This document shows, piece by piece, positions 25,495-35,000 of a DNA stretch of 64,000 bases. Every line of letters begins with the position of its first letter. Position 1 is the first letter of the stretch. The DNA comes from Vibrio vulnificus NBRC 15645 = ATCC 27562 (GTDB lineage Bacteria; Pseudomonadota; Gammaproteobacteria; Enterobacterales; Vibrionaceae): contig NZ_CP012881.1 in the NCBI RefSeq assembly GCF_002224265.1, forward strand, positions 124,001 through 188,000, in the 5' to 3' direction. The notes under the pieces were generated by a model. It made no database searches and was not told the origin of the DNA. It worked only from the letters and a program-made list of their open reading frames with translations. The position numbers were made by a program, and so were the translations under genes.

Positions 25495-27948
25495 CTAGAA
25501 TGAATCCCTTAATGATTTCATTGGCGTGTTCTTAACCAGACGGATAACGGGTAATGCACCAGCAAGCATAATCGCGATCATCGCCCAAAGAATGGTCTCT
25601 CCATACTCAATTACATCAATTTGCAATTGCAAAGACCAACCAAACGACTGCTTAATCACTATATCCACCACCAACGTGGCAAGCGCCATACCGAGTGGAA
25701 CCGCGATAAGGGCGGAAATCACGCCGAACACAAATAGCTGTAAACCACCAAGGATGATGAGTTCTTTACCCGAAACACCCAGACATCTCAAAATAGAAAT
25801 ATTCTTTTGACGGCTCATCTCTCCGGCTAACGTCGCGAAGAAAAGGCCAAACACGGCGATCACCAGTGTGATATTTCCTAAGGTATCGGCAATAGCAAAG
25901 GTATGATCAAAGACTCGCATCGCTTGACTATAAATGTTGTTGTTATCAAACACTCGTTCAGACGTCAGTCTAAAGATGTTTTCCAAGCGATGCTTGAGGC
26001 CCTCGCCATTGACGTTGTCTTTAAGCAACACGCCTAAGCCCACGTTGCCAGAGCCTGCAAATGCATACAGCCAGTTGCGATGAGACAGCAGCACTTGATT
26101 GTAAGGATTGCCGTAATCGTAATACACCCCAACGACCAGCCACCCTCCACCTAATGGCGCAGCGAGATCAAGATAATCGCCGGGTCTGATATCAAGTTTT
26201 AACGCCATCGATTCACTGATCATGACGCTTTTACTGTGATGTAAATGATACCAATAATTAGGCACACCCAATTTTACGGTTAGTGCTTCCAATTCGCCGT
26301 CGCTTGGGCCAGTACTGACCACTTGAACGATATCACGCTCATCCGCCAGTTCTTTCTCCCAACGCCACCAAACTTCATCCACTTCCGGTTGGGCTTCAAG
26401 CCAGTTACTCAACCTCGCCGCGGAATTGTTGGTTGGATAAATGTAAAGATCCGCAGCTAAACGCTGAGTTAACCACTTATCGGTGGTGTCTCTAAAACTG
26501 CCGACCATGGTTTCGACGCCAATGTTGGCCGCCAACGCCAACATAAACGCCATCATAGCGACACCACGATAACTCATACTGGCAGCCATATCGGCGAAAA
26601 ACCAACGTAAATTCACCCAGCGCAAAGTATAAGAGAAGCTGTTAAATACCTTCCACATTAAAAAAGGCATGAACAGCGCCACACTCATCAACATCAGTGC
26701 AATGATTGTAAAGCCCGATTCTGGTGTCTTCGGTGCTTGATAAACGGCAATCGCCGCTACGGCGAAACCACAAGCAGCGAGAGCTTGCCAAGCGAACTCT
26801 TTGCCTGCAAAACGCACCAACGATAACTTAGCGGACAGACGAATGGGCTGAGATTTCAACAAGCGAATGAGCGGCCACAAGCACGATATTAATGCGCCAA
26901 GTACCGCCAGAAGCAAGCTGTATAAGCTCGACTCCCAGCTCCAACCAATCGACAAGCCCACGTTAGCATCGTACAAATCCCCTAAACTCGCAGAAACAGC
27001 AGGGATCAATTCATTTGCCAAAAACAGCCCTAAAACATTTCCGCAAGCCCAAGCAACTAAGACCAAAATGGTCAGCTCGAGCAATAAAGCTTTGGCTAAC
27101 TGCATGCCAGTCACACCCGTTTGTCGCAAAATACCCACAAGCGGCTGACGCTGGATAAGCGATAACGACATCGCTTGATAGAAAATAAATAAGCCAACGA
27201 GGAAAGAAAGCATCCCCATCGCGGTCAGATTAAGGTGAAATGCTTTGGTCAATGATTCCAGTTCATCTTGGCTGTTTCGAACCAGCGTCAAACCATTGGG
27301 CAAATAACGTTTAAGATGCTCTAGCTTCTCTGGTGGCATTTCTGCGCAAGCGATCACCGATAAACCAGAGCTGCGTTTTAGCATGCGCAACAATGAAATG
27401 TCAGCGACCATACGGCTGCCATTTAAGCGTTGTTCACGGTCAACACGTAAAGGCCCCAACTGGCTGCCATCTTCTAAAGCAATAAAATCGCCATCTTGCC
27501 ATGCCATGTGTTCAGCAAGATCTTGGCTAATAAGAATGGGATAAGGTGGATTCATTAACGCCAGTGAAGTGGCACGATTTAAAGAGGTCTCTTTCTCCAA
27601 CTGCAGCATGGCAACCGGATCCATACCGATCAACGTCAGCCCCATACCATCTGCCGTTTTGATATGGTGCATATCAAATGGCGTACATTGCTGAAAACCG
27701 GCTCGGCGTAATTGAATATAAAAACCTTGGGGAATCTTATTGGCGCTGTGCTTTGGGCGAATGCGATATGGCAAAGGGTTATTGAAGAGTTTCTCGCCGT
27801 TTTGATAGCTTTCTTGCGCATGATGGTTAATAGCTGTGACGCCAACCAATAAAGACACACCTAACGTGAGGCCAAGCCACACCAATAAAATTTGTAGCGG
27901 GTAACGTCTGTAGTGACCGAGTAGTGCCTTAACTACGGGCCATAACAT
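25495..27948 (-). CDS. ABC exporter permease, FtsX type, two domains
   Basis: The 817-residue inner-membrane protein has a first helix at about 17-37, a periplasmic domain, and two FtsX-like blocks (roughly 235-400 and 680-800) with a central pair of helices. This is the double-length arrangement of the MacB/LolE-like permeases of COG3127 type. It should work with the ATPase encoded just upstream, whose end it overlaps by 20 bp, and with the AttH-like protein downstream. No membrane-fusion partner gene is present, so it may extract or move an envelope lipid or lipoprotein rather than a soluble drug; that is inference. Confidence 0.85.
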   Translation of the reverse strand: MLWPVVKALLGHYRRYPLQILLVWLGLTLGVSLLVGVTAINHHAQESYQNGEKLFNNPLPYRIRPKHSANKIPQGFYIQLRRAGFQQCTPFDMHHIKTADGMGLTLIGMDPVAMLQLEKETSLNRATSLALMNPPYPILISQDLAEHMAWQDGDFIALEDGSQLGPLRVDREQRLNGSRMVADISLLRMLKRSSGLSVIACAEMPPEKLEHLKRYLPNGLTLVRNSQDELESLTKAFHLNLTAMGMLSFLVGLFIFYQAMSLSLIQRQPLVGILRQTGVTGMQLAKALLLELTILVLVAWACGNVLGLFLANELIPAVSASLGDLYDANVGLSIGWSWESSLYSLLLAVLGALISCLWPLIRLLKSQPIRLSAKLSLVRFAGKEFAWQALAACGFAVAAIAVYQAPKTPESGFTIIALMLMSVALFMPFLMWKVFNSFSYTLRWVNLRWFFADMAASMSYRGVAMMAFMLALAANIGVETMVGSFRDTTDKWLTQRLAADLYIYPTNNSAARLSNWLEAQPEVDEVWWRWEKELADERDIVQVVSTGPSDGELEALTVKLGVPNYWYHLHHSKSVMISESMALKLDIRPGDYLDLAAPLGGGWLVVGVYYDYGNPYNQVLLSHRNWLYAFAGSGNVGLGVLLKDNVNGEGLKHRLENIFRLTSERVFDNNNIYSQAMRVFDHTFAIADTLGNITLVIAVFGLFFATLAGEMSRQKNISILRCLGVSGKELIILGGLQLFVFGVISALIAVPLGMALATLVVDIVIKQSFGWSLQLQIDVIEYGETILWAMIAIMLAGALPVIRLVKNTPMKSLRDSF

Positions 27949-28600
27949 GCAGTTGCCCCCCTTGCAGACGAATCATCCCTTCCATGTGTTTGGCCACTTT
28001 TTCACTGTGCGTGACCAACAATAAGGTGCAGTTTAGCTGACGGGTAAGCGAGGTGAGTAAGCGCATAACCGCTTCGGCATTGCGTTCATCAAGGCTGCCT
28101 GTCGGTTCATCCGCCAACAGCAATTTGGGTTCCATATACAACGCACGAGCAATGGCCGCTCTCTGCTGTTGTCCCCCAGACACTTCTTCCGGATAGCGCC
28201 CAAGAAGCGGCATGAGATCCAAAGCCGATAAAATTTGGCGCCACAACCCCTTATCATCAGGAAGGCCCTTTAATTGGCGGCAAAAACGAATATTGTCGGC
28301 AATATTGAGTGTTGGCAACAGGTTGAATTGCTGGAAAATATGCCCAATATTATTTCGGCGGTAGGCAGTTCGAAGATGCTCTGGAGCATCGTTCATAGCA
28401 AATCCCGGAAACATAATTTCGCCAGAATCAACAATGTCGAGACCGGAAATCAAATTCAACAAAGTGCTTTTACCTGAGCCACTTTCCCCCATCAAAGCAA
28501 GTTGTTCCCCTTGCTTTAGGGACAATTCAGCACCTTGTAGTACGGGATGAAACTCGCCTCCATCCACATAGCCTTTACATAGGTCTGAAAGTTGTAGCAT
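27929..28600 (-). CDS. ABC transporter ATPase, LolD/MacB type
   Basis: The 223-residue protein has Walker A GESGSGKST, signature VSGGQQQRAAIARAL, Walker B LLLADEPTGSLD and the switch His in LVTHSEKVA. It energises the FtsX-type permease encoded next. The ATG at 28600 (MLQLSDLCKGY) is family-typical; a GTG at 28612 is possible, and no strong ribosome site favours either. It is the first gene of the operon with the permease and the AttH-like gene and is divergent from ybjT. Confidence 0.9.
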   Translation of the reverse strand: MLQLSDLCKGYVDGGEFHPVLQGAELSLKQGEQLALMGESGSGKSTLLNLISGLDIVDSGEIMFPGFAMNDAPEHLRTAYRRNNIGHIFQQFNLLPTLNIADNIRFCRQLKGLPDDKGLWRQILSALDLMPLLGRYPEEVSGGQQQRAAIARALYMEPKLLLADEPTGSLDERNAEAVMRLLTSLTRQLNCTLLLVTHSEKVAKHMEGMIRLQGGQLHVMARS

Positions 28601-28838
28601 TGATCTAATCACTTTATTGCTTTGAGAAATTGGAACCAGAATCTACACTAAAAACCTGATAACCGGAAGTATTTTGAGCTCTACATCACGCTATTTTGGT
28701 TTTCTTTTGCCTTGAATCAAAACCCCTCCTTTTTAAGTCACTTACCGACAAAATAGACAGCAAGCGCTTGAGTCGACAATGAAAATGCGACAACATGAAA
28801 ATACTCAGACAGATGCATTACTCGTTAAGGAAAACGGA

Positions 28839-30269
28839 ATGAAAAAAGTGCTGGTGTTAGGGGCCTCTGGCTACGTTGGTTCACAGTTGATCCCAAAGCT
28901 TCTTGAACAAGGTTATCAGGTCACGGCGGCGGCAAGGCACATAGATCATTTGCGAGCGCGAGTGCTGCCCCACCCTTCTCTGACTTTTCACTACCTCAAT
29001 CTGGCCGATCAAGAACAAACCCATGCACTGATCCCCCAATTTGAGCTCATATACTTCCTTGTACACGGCATGGCGCATGGACACGACTTTGTCGACTACG
29101 AGTTATCGCTTGCCGATCATTTCTACCAAGCACTTGTGGGCAGCAATGTTAAGCACGTCATTTATCTCAGTGCCATCCAACCCCAATCGGGCTGCTCGCA
29201 GCATTTACTGGCGAGAAAAATGACCGGGGATGTGATTCGCAAAGCCAATATCCCCGTCACCGAGCTTCGTGCAGGCGTTATCATTGGCCCAGGCTCTGCC
29301 GCTTTCGAAATTATGCGTGATTTTGTTTACCACTTACCCGTTTTGATCGCACCGAAGTGGGTCGACTCAAAAGCCAACCCTATTGCATTAGAAAACTTGA
29401 ATCACTACTTACTCTGTTTGGCAGAAGAAGACGTCAAAGAGAGTGCCATGTATGAAGTTGGTGGTCCTGATACCCTCTCATATAGAGAACAGTTTCGTTT
29501 AATTTGTCAGGCAACTAAGCGCCCTTTTCGCTTGGTTTCCACCTCACTACTTACGCCTAAAATGGCCTCCTATTGGCTAGGGTTGGTCACATCTGTACCG
29601 AGCAATATCGGCAAAGCCCTTTTGGCAGGCTTAGAGCACGACTACATTGCCAGCTCCCAAGCAATAAGAGAAAAATACCCTCAGCCACTGATTCGTTACC
29701 AAGACGCTGTGGCTCAAGCGGTTAAAAATGAAGGTACTTTCGTGAGGAGCAATGTTTGGGGATTTGATCCAACCGCACTTCAACGTTGGCAGCCAGGCTA
29801 CGGTTACTACGCCAAACAGGCAGGAGCAAGCATACGCACCCAAGCAAGCGCAGAGTCACTTTGGAAGTGGGTGCAAAAAATTGGCAATCGCAAAGAGGGG
29901 TACTTTTTTGCCGATATCTTATGGCGCACTCGAGAATGGCTCGATGTGCTCTTTGGTGGCTCTCGGCCTATTCGCCGCTCTCCACTCGGTCCCGAGCTAA
30001 AAGTTGGCGACTACATCGATTCTTGGAAAGTAATTCGCTGTGAAAAGCAGCAATTTCTTTCGCTGTTTTTCGGTATGAAGGGACCAGGTTTAGGTCGACT
30101 CGAGTTTACCATCCACGATCATGGCCATTATCGGGAGCTCAATGTCACCGCGTGGTGGCATCCGCAAGGTTTTCCGGGCCTGCTTTACTGGTTCGCCATG
30201 ATGCCTGCTCACCTGTTTATTTTTAATGGCATGGTGAAAGCGATCGTAAAAAAGGCGCTAAACCATTAG
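28839..30269 (+). CDS. ybjT: YbjT-like NAD(P)-binding protein with DUF2867 domain
   Basis: The 476-residue protein has an extended-SDR Rossmann domain at its N-terminus (VLVLGASGYVGSQLIPKL; TELRAGVIIGPGSAAFE) and a C-terminal DUF2867 domain (GDYIDSWKV, FWHP-like WWHPQGFPGLLYWFAMMPAH). It matches E. coli YbjT, of unknown function, in length and order. I start at the ATG at 28839, which has AAGGAAAACGGA upstream; the 20-residue extension to 28779 lacks support. The terminator hairpin overlaps its stop codon. It is divergent from the ABC operon. Confidence 0.88.
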   Translation: MKKVLVLGASGYVGSQLIPKLLEQGYQVTAAARHIDHLRARVLPHPSLTFHYLNLADQEQTHALIPQFELIYFLVHGMAHGHDFVDYELSLADHFYQALVGSNVKHVIYLSAIQPQSGCSQHLLARKMTGDVIRKANIPVTELRAGVIIGPGSAAFEIMRDFVYHLPVLIAPKWVDSKANPIALENLNHYLLCLAEEDVKESAMYEVGGPDTLSYREQFRLICQATKRPFRLVSTSLLTPKMASYWLGLVTSVPSNIGKALLAGLEHDYIASSQAIREKYPQPLIRYQDAVAQAVKNEGTFVRSNVWGFDPTALQRWQPGYGYYAKQAGASIRTQASAESLWKWVQKIGNRKEGYFFADILWRTREWLDVLFGGSRPIRRSPLGPELKVGDYIDSWKVIRCEKQQFLSLFFGMKGPGLGRLEFTIHDHGHYRELNVTAWWHPQGFPGLLYWFAMMPAHLFIFNGMVKAIVKKALNH

Positions 30270-30279
30270 CGCCTTCTCT
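30252..30279 (+). terminator. ybjT terminator
   Basis: AAGGCGCTAA / TTAGCGCCTT form a 10-bp stem with loop ACCA, followed by CTCT. The stop codon lies in the 3' arm. It also separates ybjT from the convergent DUF2913 gene. Confidence 0.7.
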
Positions 30280-30297
30280 GAAGTGTCTGCCTAACCA

Positions 30298-30957
30298 CTA
30301 GCAAGTAAAGCTCAGCGGGATCTCCGCCAATTGGTTACCGAGGTTGCTCGGGAACACCAAATATTCACCATGATATTTGACGTTAGATTTATAGTCCGTC
30401 ACCTTGTGAACCATAAACCCAGCTGCGCTCGCTTTCTCAACGAAACCGGCATGGTGACCACGAACAAACCAGCTCATCGGTTTCACTAATAGCTCGCCGT
30501 CAAAACAGTTTTCGCACTGCTGCGCGCACAGTGCCAAAGAGTTCTGTCCTTCCGTGAAAATCTGCACTTTGCCACAGCCGACAATCGGATCTGAAGTCGA
30601 CACTTCCCAGCCCGCGTTTTCCATTTCATCGAGAAAAGCTTCGATCTGTTTGTCGGTAATCGCTTTTGGTGCGCCCTCTTGGGCAAAGAACGAAGCATAA
30701 AACGCAGAAATACGTTGGAACGTTGGCAACAGCGCCGCGTCGTTTCCTTTCGAGCGTCCTGCTTTTTGCCAGCGAGTTAAGTCCGCGACAACACAACGAT
30801 CGAAACGCTGACCTTTCAGCGCTTTGGTCACCCAACGTACCAAAAAGTGGTTGTTGGCAATCGGTGCGTCGACCAATTTGCCCGATTGATGTTCCGCAGC
30901 CAGCTCAGCGAGCGCGGTATTCACTAAGCGCTGAATTTCACTTGTGTAGTTCGACAT
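30298..30957 (-). CDS. DUF2913 family protein
   Basis: The 219-residue soluble protein matches the DUF2913 family of gammaproteobacteria, function unknown. A Cys cluster CAQQCENC (about residue 165) and further Cys could bind a metal; the C-terminus ends in Cys. I start at the ATG at 30957 (MSNYTSEIQRL). It overlaps the bcr stop codon as TAATG, so the gene is translationally coupled to the multidrug efflux gene upstream. The longer frame to 31035 lies inside bcr and is rejected. The coupling suggests the protein works with, or under the same control as, Bcr. Confidence 0.78.
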   Translation of the reverse strand: MSNYTSEIQRLVNTALAELAAEHQSGKLVDAPIANNHFLVRWVTKALKGQRFDRCVVADLTRWQKAGRSKGNDAALLPTFQRISAFYASFFAQEGAPKAITDKQIEAFLDEMENAGWEVSTSDPIVGCGKVQIFTEGQNSLALCAQQCENCFDGELLVKPMSWFVRGHHAGFVEKASAAGFMVHKVTDYKSNVKYHGEYLVFPSNLGNQLAEIPLSFTC

Positions 30958-32159
30958 TATGCTTTTCGTCCGAAAATCCAATAAAACAGTGCTGAAAGCA
31001 CAGAGCACGCAGACATCACTAGCACCATAGGCCAAGTCACTCCTGATGGCAGTATGGCAACCAAAGCACCAACTAGAGAGCCAGTGCCAAAACGCAATGT
31101 GCCCGCAAGAGAAGACGCCGTTCCTGCCATATTAGGGTAGCCAGAAAGCAATAGCGCCATTGCGTTACTGCCGATGGTAGAAAGTGTGCCGATAAATAGA
31201 ACCACGAATGGTACCGTGCCCCATAGCCCAAGGTCTAGTAGCCAACTGACAAATAGACCAAGACCGGCGATCAATTGAACAGTCAGACCCAAACGCAACA
31301 TGAAATGCGATCCCACTTTCTTCACCATTCGACCATTTAGGCTGGTCATGATAATCATCGCAACAATGTTCAAACCAAACAAATAGCCAAACTGATCGGG
31401 TGAAATGCCGTAAATATCAATATAGACAAACGAGCCTGCGGTTAAAAAAGCAAACATTCCCGAGAAAGAGAACGCGCCAGACAGAATCAACCCCATTGCC
31501 GTTTTGTTACAGCATAACTTTAAGTAATTACGCATGGTCGTTTTGAAGCGCAATGGCTGTCGGTTTTCTACCTTGAGTGTTTCTGGTATTTGCCACCAAA
31601 CAAGGGCGATCACGATAACGGCAAAAAACGCCAGCACCCAGAAAATTGAACGCCAACCAAACCAAATAGCGAGGTGACCACCGATCATCGGCGCGACAAG
31701 AGGCGCAATAGTGATCACCAATGTGACGAACGACATCGCACGCGCAAAGTCCTCGCGATCAAACATATCGCGAACCACGGCTTGAATGATCACCGCAGCC
31801 GCGGCACCAGCAAAGCCTTGCGCCGTGCGCACATACGTTAACGCATCAATGCCATTAGTGGTGGCACTGACCACCGCCGCTAGGCCAAAAAAGAGCACCC
31901 CAAGCAACAAAACCGGACGTCGGCCAAAACTGTCTGCCAATGGACCATGAATCAGTTGGCCGAGCGCAAAACCTGCAGTATAAGCGGTTAAAGTAAACTG
32001 CACCGCACCAGCATCGACACCCAAATCGCGTGCAATGGTCGGCATCGCTGGTAGATACATGTCGATGGCTAAGGGTGTCAACGCACCGATGGCACCGAGT
32101 ACAGCAAACAAAAAGAGGCTAATTTGTGATTGGCTAACGGCTTGAGATTGATTCGTCAT
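30957..32159 (-). CDS. bcr: Bcr/CflA family drug efflux MFS transporter
   Basis: The 400-residue protein is a 12-helix major facilitator of the DHA1 drug:proton class with LAIDMYLPAMPTIARDLG, GQLIHGPLADSFGRRPVLL and VRTAQGFAGAAAAVIIQAVV, as in E. coli Bcr (bicyclomycin and sulfonamide resistance). The ATG at 32159 has GGAGAATCA before it; the longer reading to 32231 is rejected. It stands beside rsuA and radD as in E. coli. The leader upstream contains several inverted repeats. Confidence 0.92.
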   Translation of the reverse strand: MTNQSQAVSQSQISLFLFAVLGAIGALTPLAIDMYLPAMPTIARDLGVDAGAVQFTLTAYTAGFALGQLIHGPLADSFGRRPVLLLGVLFFGLAAVVSATTNGIDALTYVRTAQGFAGAAAAVIIQAVVRDMFDREDFARAMSFVTLVITIAPLVAPMIGGHLAIWFGWRSIFWVLAFFAVIVIALVWWQIPETLKVENRQPLRFKTTMRNYLKLCCNKTAMGLILSGAFSFSGMFAFLTAGSFVYIDIYGISPDQFGYLFGLNIVAMIIMTSLNGRMVKKVGSHFMLRLGLTVQLIAGLGLFVSWLLDLGLWGTVPFVVLFIGTLSTIGSNAMALLLSGYPNMAGTASSLAGTLRFGTGSLVGALVAILPSGVTWPMVLVMSACSVLSALFYWIFGRKA

Positions 32160-32295
32160 TGATTCTCCGTTTTGGTTGCGATTGCGTCGCAACACTCCGG
32201 TCACAATACAATCTCGTTGCCCATGTTCCACAACAGTTTGCCAAACGTTGGCCGTTGTCCTTTCTGCTAGAAATTCTGGGAGGGAAATGATGGCG

Positions 32296-32395
32296 TGATG
32301 CCATAGCAGCCTGCGTGAAGAGGTTAAAGAAATGTCAGCAGGCTGAATTATTGTGATACAGATTAGGCAGAAACACTAGTTCCTTATAGGAACTA
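32296..32395 (-). other. Inverted repeats in the rsuA-bcr interval
   Basis: CAGCCTGC / GCAGGCTG (32307-32314, 32338-32345) and TAGTTCC / GGAACTA (32377-32383, 32389-32395) lie between rsuA and bcr. The second may be a weak rsuA terminator; no T-run follows. The first may form part of a structured bcr leader. Confidence 0.4.
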
Positions 32396-32397
32396 AA

Positions 32398-33099
32398 TCA
32401 TTTCCAAACAGAGTCTATTTCTTCCTGAGTGAGGTAACGGTACTCTCCCGGCTCAAGGTTTTCATCCAGTTCGATCGCACCAATACGCTCACGATGTAAT
32501 TGCTCAACTTTGTTACCCAATGCCGCGAACATACGTTTCACTTGATGGTATTTACCCTCATGGATAGTCAACAGCACTTCGTTTTCGTCCGCATTGACGA
32601 TCGTCATCTGCGCTGGAAGTGTTAGCTCCTTTTCGTTACGCAATTGTACGCCTGCAGCCAGTTTTTCTGCATAATCACTGCCTATCGGGTCCGCCAACCA
32701 AACACGGTAAGTCTTGTCGCATTTATGCTTAGGCGAAGTAATACGGTGTGACCACTTACCGTCGTCGGTGATCAACACCAACCCCGTGGTATCGACATCC
32801 AAACGACCTGCAAAATGAAGCTCATCCATTTTTACTTCGTCTAATAGAACAAACGCAGTGTGGTTGAAACCATCTTCATGCGAGCAGACAAAACCTTCAG
32901 GCTTGTAAAGCATAATGTAACGCGGTCCTTGCGTAACCAGTTCGCGCCCTTGCCATTCAACAACACACTCTTCCGTTACTTTTACCGCACCACTTTTTTG
33001 CACTTGTTCGTTAACGGTCACTTCACCACTTTTTAGGATCTTAGTGGCCTCTTTTCGCGTCGCGCCAAGCGCATCGCAAAGAAATTTATCTAAACGCAT
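32398..33099 (-). CDS. rsuA: 16S rRNA pseudouridine 516 synthase RsuA
   Basis: The 233-residue enzyme has an N-terminal S4 RNA-binding domain (MRLDKFLCDALGATRKEATK) and the RsuA catalytic domain with the Asp of FAGRLDVDTTGLVLIT and the KYHQVKRMFAALGN motif. It converts U516 of 16S rRNA to pseudouridine during small-subunit assembly. Length matches E. coli RsuA (231). The gene is divergent from radD with 73 bp between starts, the same arrangement as in E. coli. Confidence 0.95.
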   Translation of the reverse strand: MRLDKFLCDALGATRKEATKILKSGEVTVNEQVQKSGAVKVTEECVVEWQGRELVTQGPRYIMLYKPEGFVCSHEDGFNHTAFVLLDEVKMDELHFAGRLDVDTTGLVLITDDGKWSHRITSPKHKCDKTYRVWLADPIGSDYAEKLAAGVQLRNEKELTLPAQMTIVNADENEVLLTIHEGKYHQVKRMFAALGNKVEQLHRERIGAIELDENLEPGEYRYLTQEEIDSVWK

Positions 33100-33172
33100 G
33101 AATACCTCATCTGGTTAAGGTCGGGTATTATAGCGAGCTCACAAAGAATAGTTGAGTGATTTCATCGTTTCC

Positions 33173-34915
33173 ATGTACACCCTCAGACCTTATCAAGCAG
33201 ACTCAGTCAAAGCCGTTGTGCACTATTTTCGCCGCCATTCAACGCCGGCAGTCATTGTCTTGCCGACAGGGGCGGGCAAAAGTTTAGTGATTGCCGAATT
33301 GGCGCGATTGGCGAGAGGACGCGTATTGGTTCTGGCGCATGTGAAAGAGCTGGTTGAACAAAACCATGCGAAATATGAAGGATATGGTCTACAAGGTTCT
33401 ATTTTTTCGGCAGGATTAGGACGAAAAGAAACCCAACATCAGGTGGTTTTCGCCTCTGTCCAATCGGTCGTCCGAAACTTAGAGCAGTTTCGTAATCAAT
33501 TCTCTCTACTGGTGATCGATGAATGCCACCGAGTTCCGGAAGAAAAAAGCAGCAGCTATCAAAAAGTCATTAGCCATTTAACGGAGCTCAACCCGGGGAT
33601 AAAAATCCTCGGCCTAACGGCGACACCCTATCGCTTAGGTATCGGCTGGATTTACCAGTATCACACTCGTGGCCAAGTTCGCAGCGAAGAAGCGCGATTT
33701 TTCCGCGATTGTATTTTTGAATTGCCCATTCGCTATTTGCTCGACGAAGGCTTTCTTACCCCAGCCAGAATGATGGACGCACCCGTCTTGGCGTACGATT
33801 TTTCACAGTTGAAACCCGCCAATACAGGCCGCTATAAAGAAGCAGAGCTGGATATGGTGATCGATAAAGCCAAGCGTGCGACACCGCAGATCGTAGAGCA
33901 AATCCTTCATCTCGCCCAAACCAAGCAAGGTGTGATGATTTTTGCAGCAACGGTGCGTCATGCCCAGGAGATCCACGGCTTATTGCCGGCAGATGACAGC
34001 GCTATCGTCATTGGCGACACTCCGACTCCAGAACGAGATGAGATCATCCGTCGCTTCAAAGCGCGTGAAATCAAGTTTTTGGTCAACGTCTCGGTGCTCA
34101 CAACAGGTTTTGATGCGCCCCATGTTGATCTGATTGCGATTCTGCGCCCTACCGAGTCCATCAGCCTTTATCAACAAATTGTTGGGCGTGGTTTGAGGCT
34201 CTCCCCCGGCAAAGAAGAATGTTTAGTGCTCGACTACGCGGGCAACAGCTATGACCTTTATCAACCAGAAGTCGGCGATCCCAAACCAGACTCAAACAGT
34301 GAGATCATCACCATTCCCTGCCCTGCTTGCGGCTTTAATAACAACTTTTGGGGCAAGCTCGACAGCAATGGCTTTTTGTTGGAGCACTTTGGCCGACGCT
34401 GCCAAGGGTATTTCACTGACGAAGAGAGTGGAGAGCGAGAGCATTGCGGTTATCGCTTTCGCGCCAAATATTGCGGTGAATGTGGCGCTGATAATGACAT
34501 TGCGGCGCGCATCTGCCACGAATGCGATGCCACTTTAGTGGACCCAGATAAAAAGCTCAAAGAGGCGTTAAATCTCAAAGATGCGTTGGTGTTTGAATGT
34601 CTTGAGATGGTGTTGAGTGTGCATAAAAATCCTGAAGGCAAATCGCAGCTAAAAGTCAGCTATCTTGGCGATAATCAAGCCCAAGTGCATGAATTTTGGC
34701 CTTTAACCACCGCCAAACAGAAATTGCTGTTTAAGAATCAGTTTGTGCGACCTCACTTGGCGGACAAACATCGTCCTTTCGAAGAGGCCTCGCCAACTAA
34801 AGTGGTGGCTCACCAGCATCGATTCCGACCGCCACAATTTGTCATTGCCCGAAAAAGCGGCCGTTTTTGGAAGATGCGCGATAAAATTTTTGAAGATGAA
34901 CTGCAAGAGCGCTAG
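33173..34915 (+). CDS. radD: RadD (YejH) superfamily 2 DNA helicase
   Basis: The 580-residue protein has Walker A PTGAGKS, a DECH box (LLVIDECHR), LGLTATPYRLG, and the C-terminal helicase motif YQQIVGRGLRLSPGK. Zinc-type cysteine pairs follow (CPACGF, CGECGA, CHECDA), as in E. coli RadD, which acts with SSB and RecA in recombination-linked repair. I chose the ATG at 33173 (MYTLRPYQ), which matches E. coli MIFTLRPYQ; a TTG at 33152 is the alternative. It precedes a PepSY protein and a two-component system. Confidence 0.92.
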   Translation: MYTLRPYQADSVKAVVHYFRRHSTPAVIVLPTGAGKSLVIAELARLARGRVLVLAHVKELVEQNHAKYEGYGLQGSIFSAGLGRKETQHQVVFASVQSVVRNLEQFRNQFSLLVIDECHRVPEEKSSSYQKVISHLTELNPGIKILGLTATPYRLGIGWIYQYHTRGQVRSEEARFFRDCIFELPIRYLLDEGFLTPARMMDAPVLAYDFSQLKPANTGRYKEAELDMVIDKAKRATPQIVEQILHLAQTKQGVMIFAATVRHAQEIHGLLPADDSAIVIGDTPTPERDEIIRRFKAREIKFLVNVSVLTTGFDAPHVDLIAILRPTESISLYQQIVGRGLRLSPGKEECLVLDYAGNSYDLYQPEVGDPKPDSNSEIITIPCPACGFNNNFWGKLDSNGFLLEHFGRRCQGYFTDEESGEREHCGYRFRAKYCGECGADNDIAARICHECDATLVDPDKKLKEALNLKDALVFECLEMVLSVHKNPEGKSQLKVSYLGDNQAQVHEFWPLTTAKQKLLFKNQFVRPHLADKHRPFEEASPTKVVAHQHRFRPPQFVIARKSGRFWKMRDKIFEDELQER

Positions 34916-35000
34916 CCAGAGTTCGGAGAGCGGCAAGGTTCACTTTCGATTCATCTTTATTCATTTATACTCGGCTCACACTCTTTACCAAGGTAAGAAC

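Noticed and set aside
30958..31035. Extension of the DUF2913 gene into bcr
   Set aside because: The extra 26 residues are a shadow of bcr; the TAATG overlap fixes the start at 30957.
34743..35000. Upstream extension of the PepSY gene overlapping radD
   Set aside because: The extension reads out of frame through radD; the signal peptide and ribosome site fix the start at 35001.
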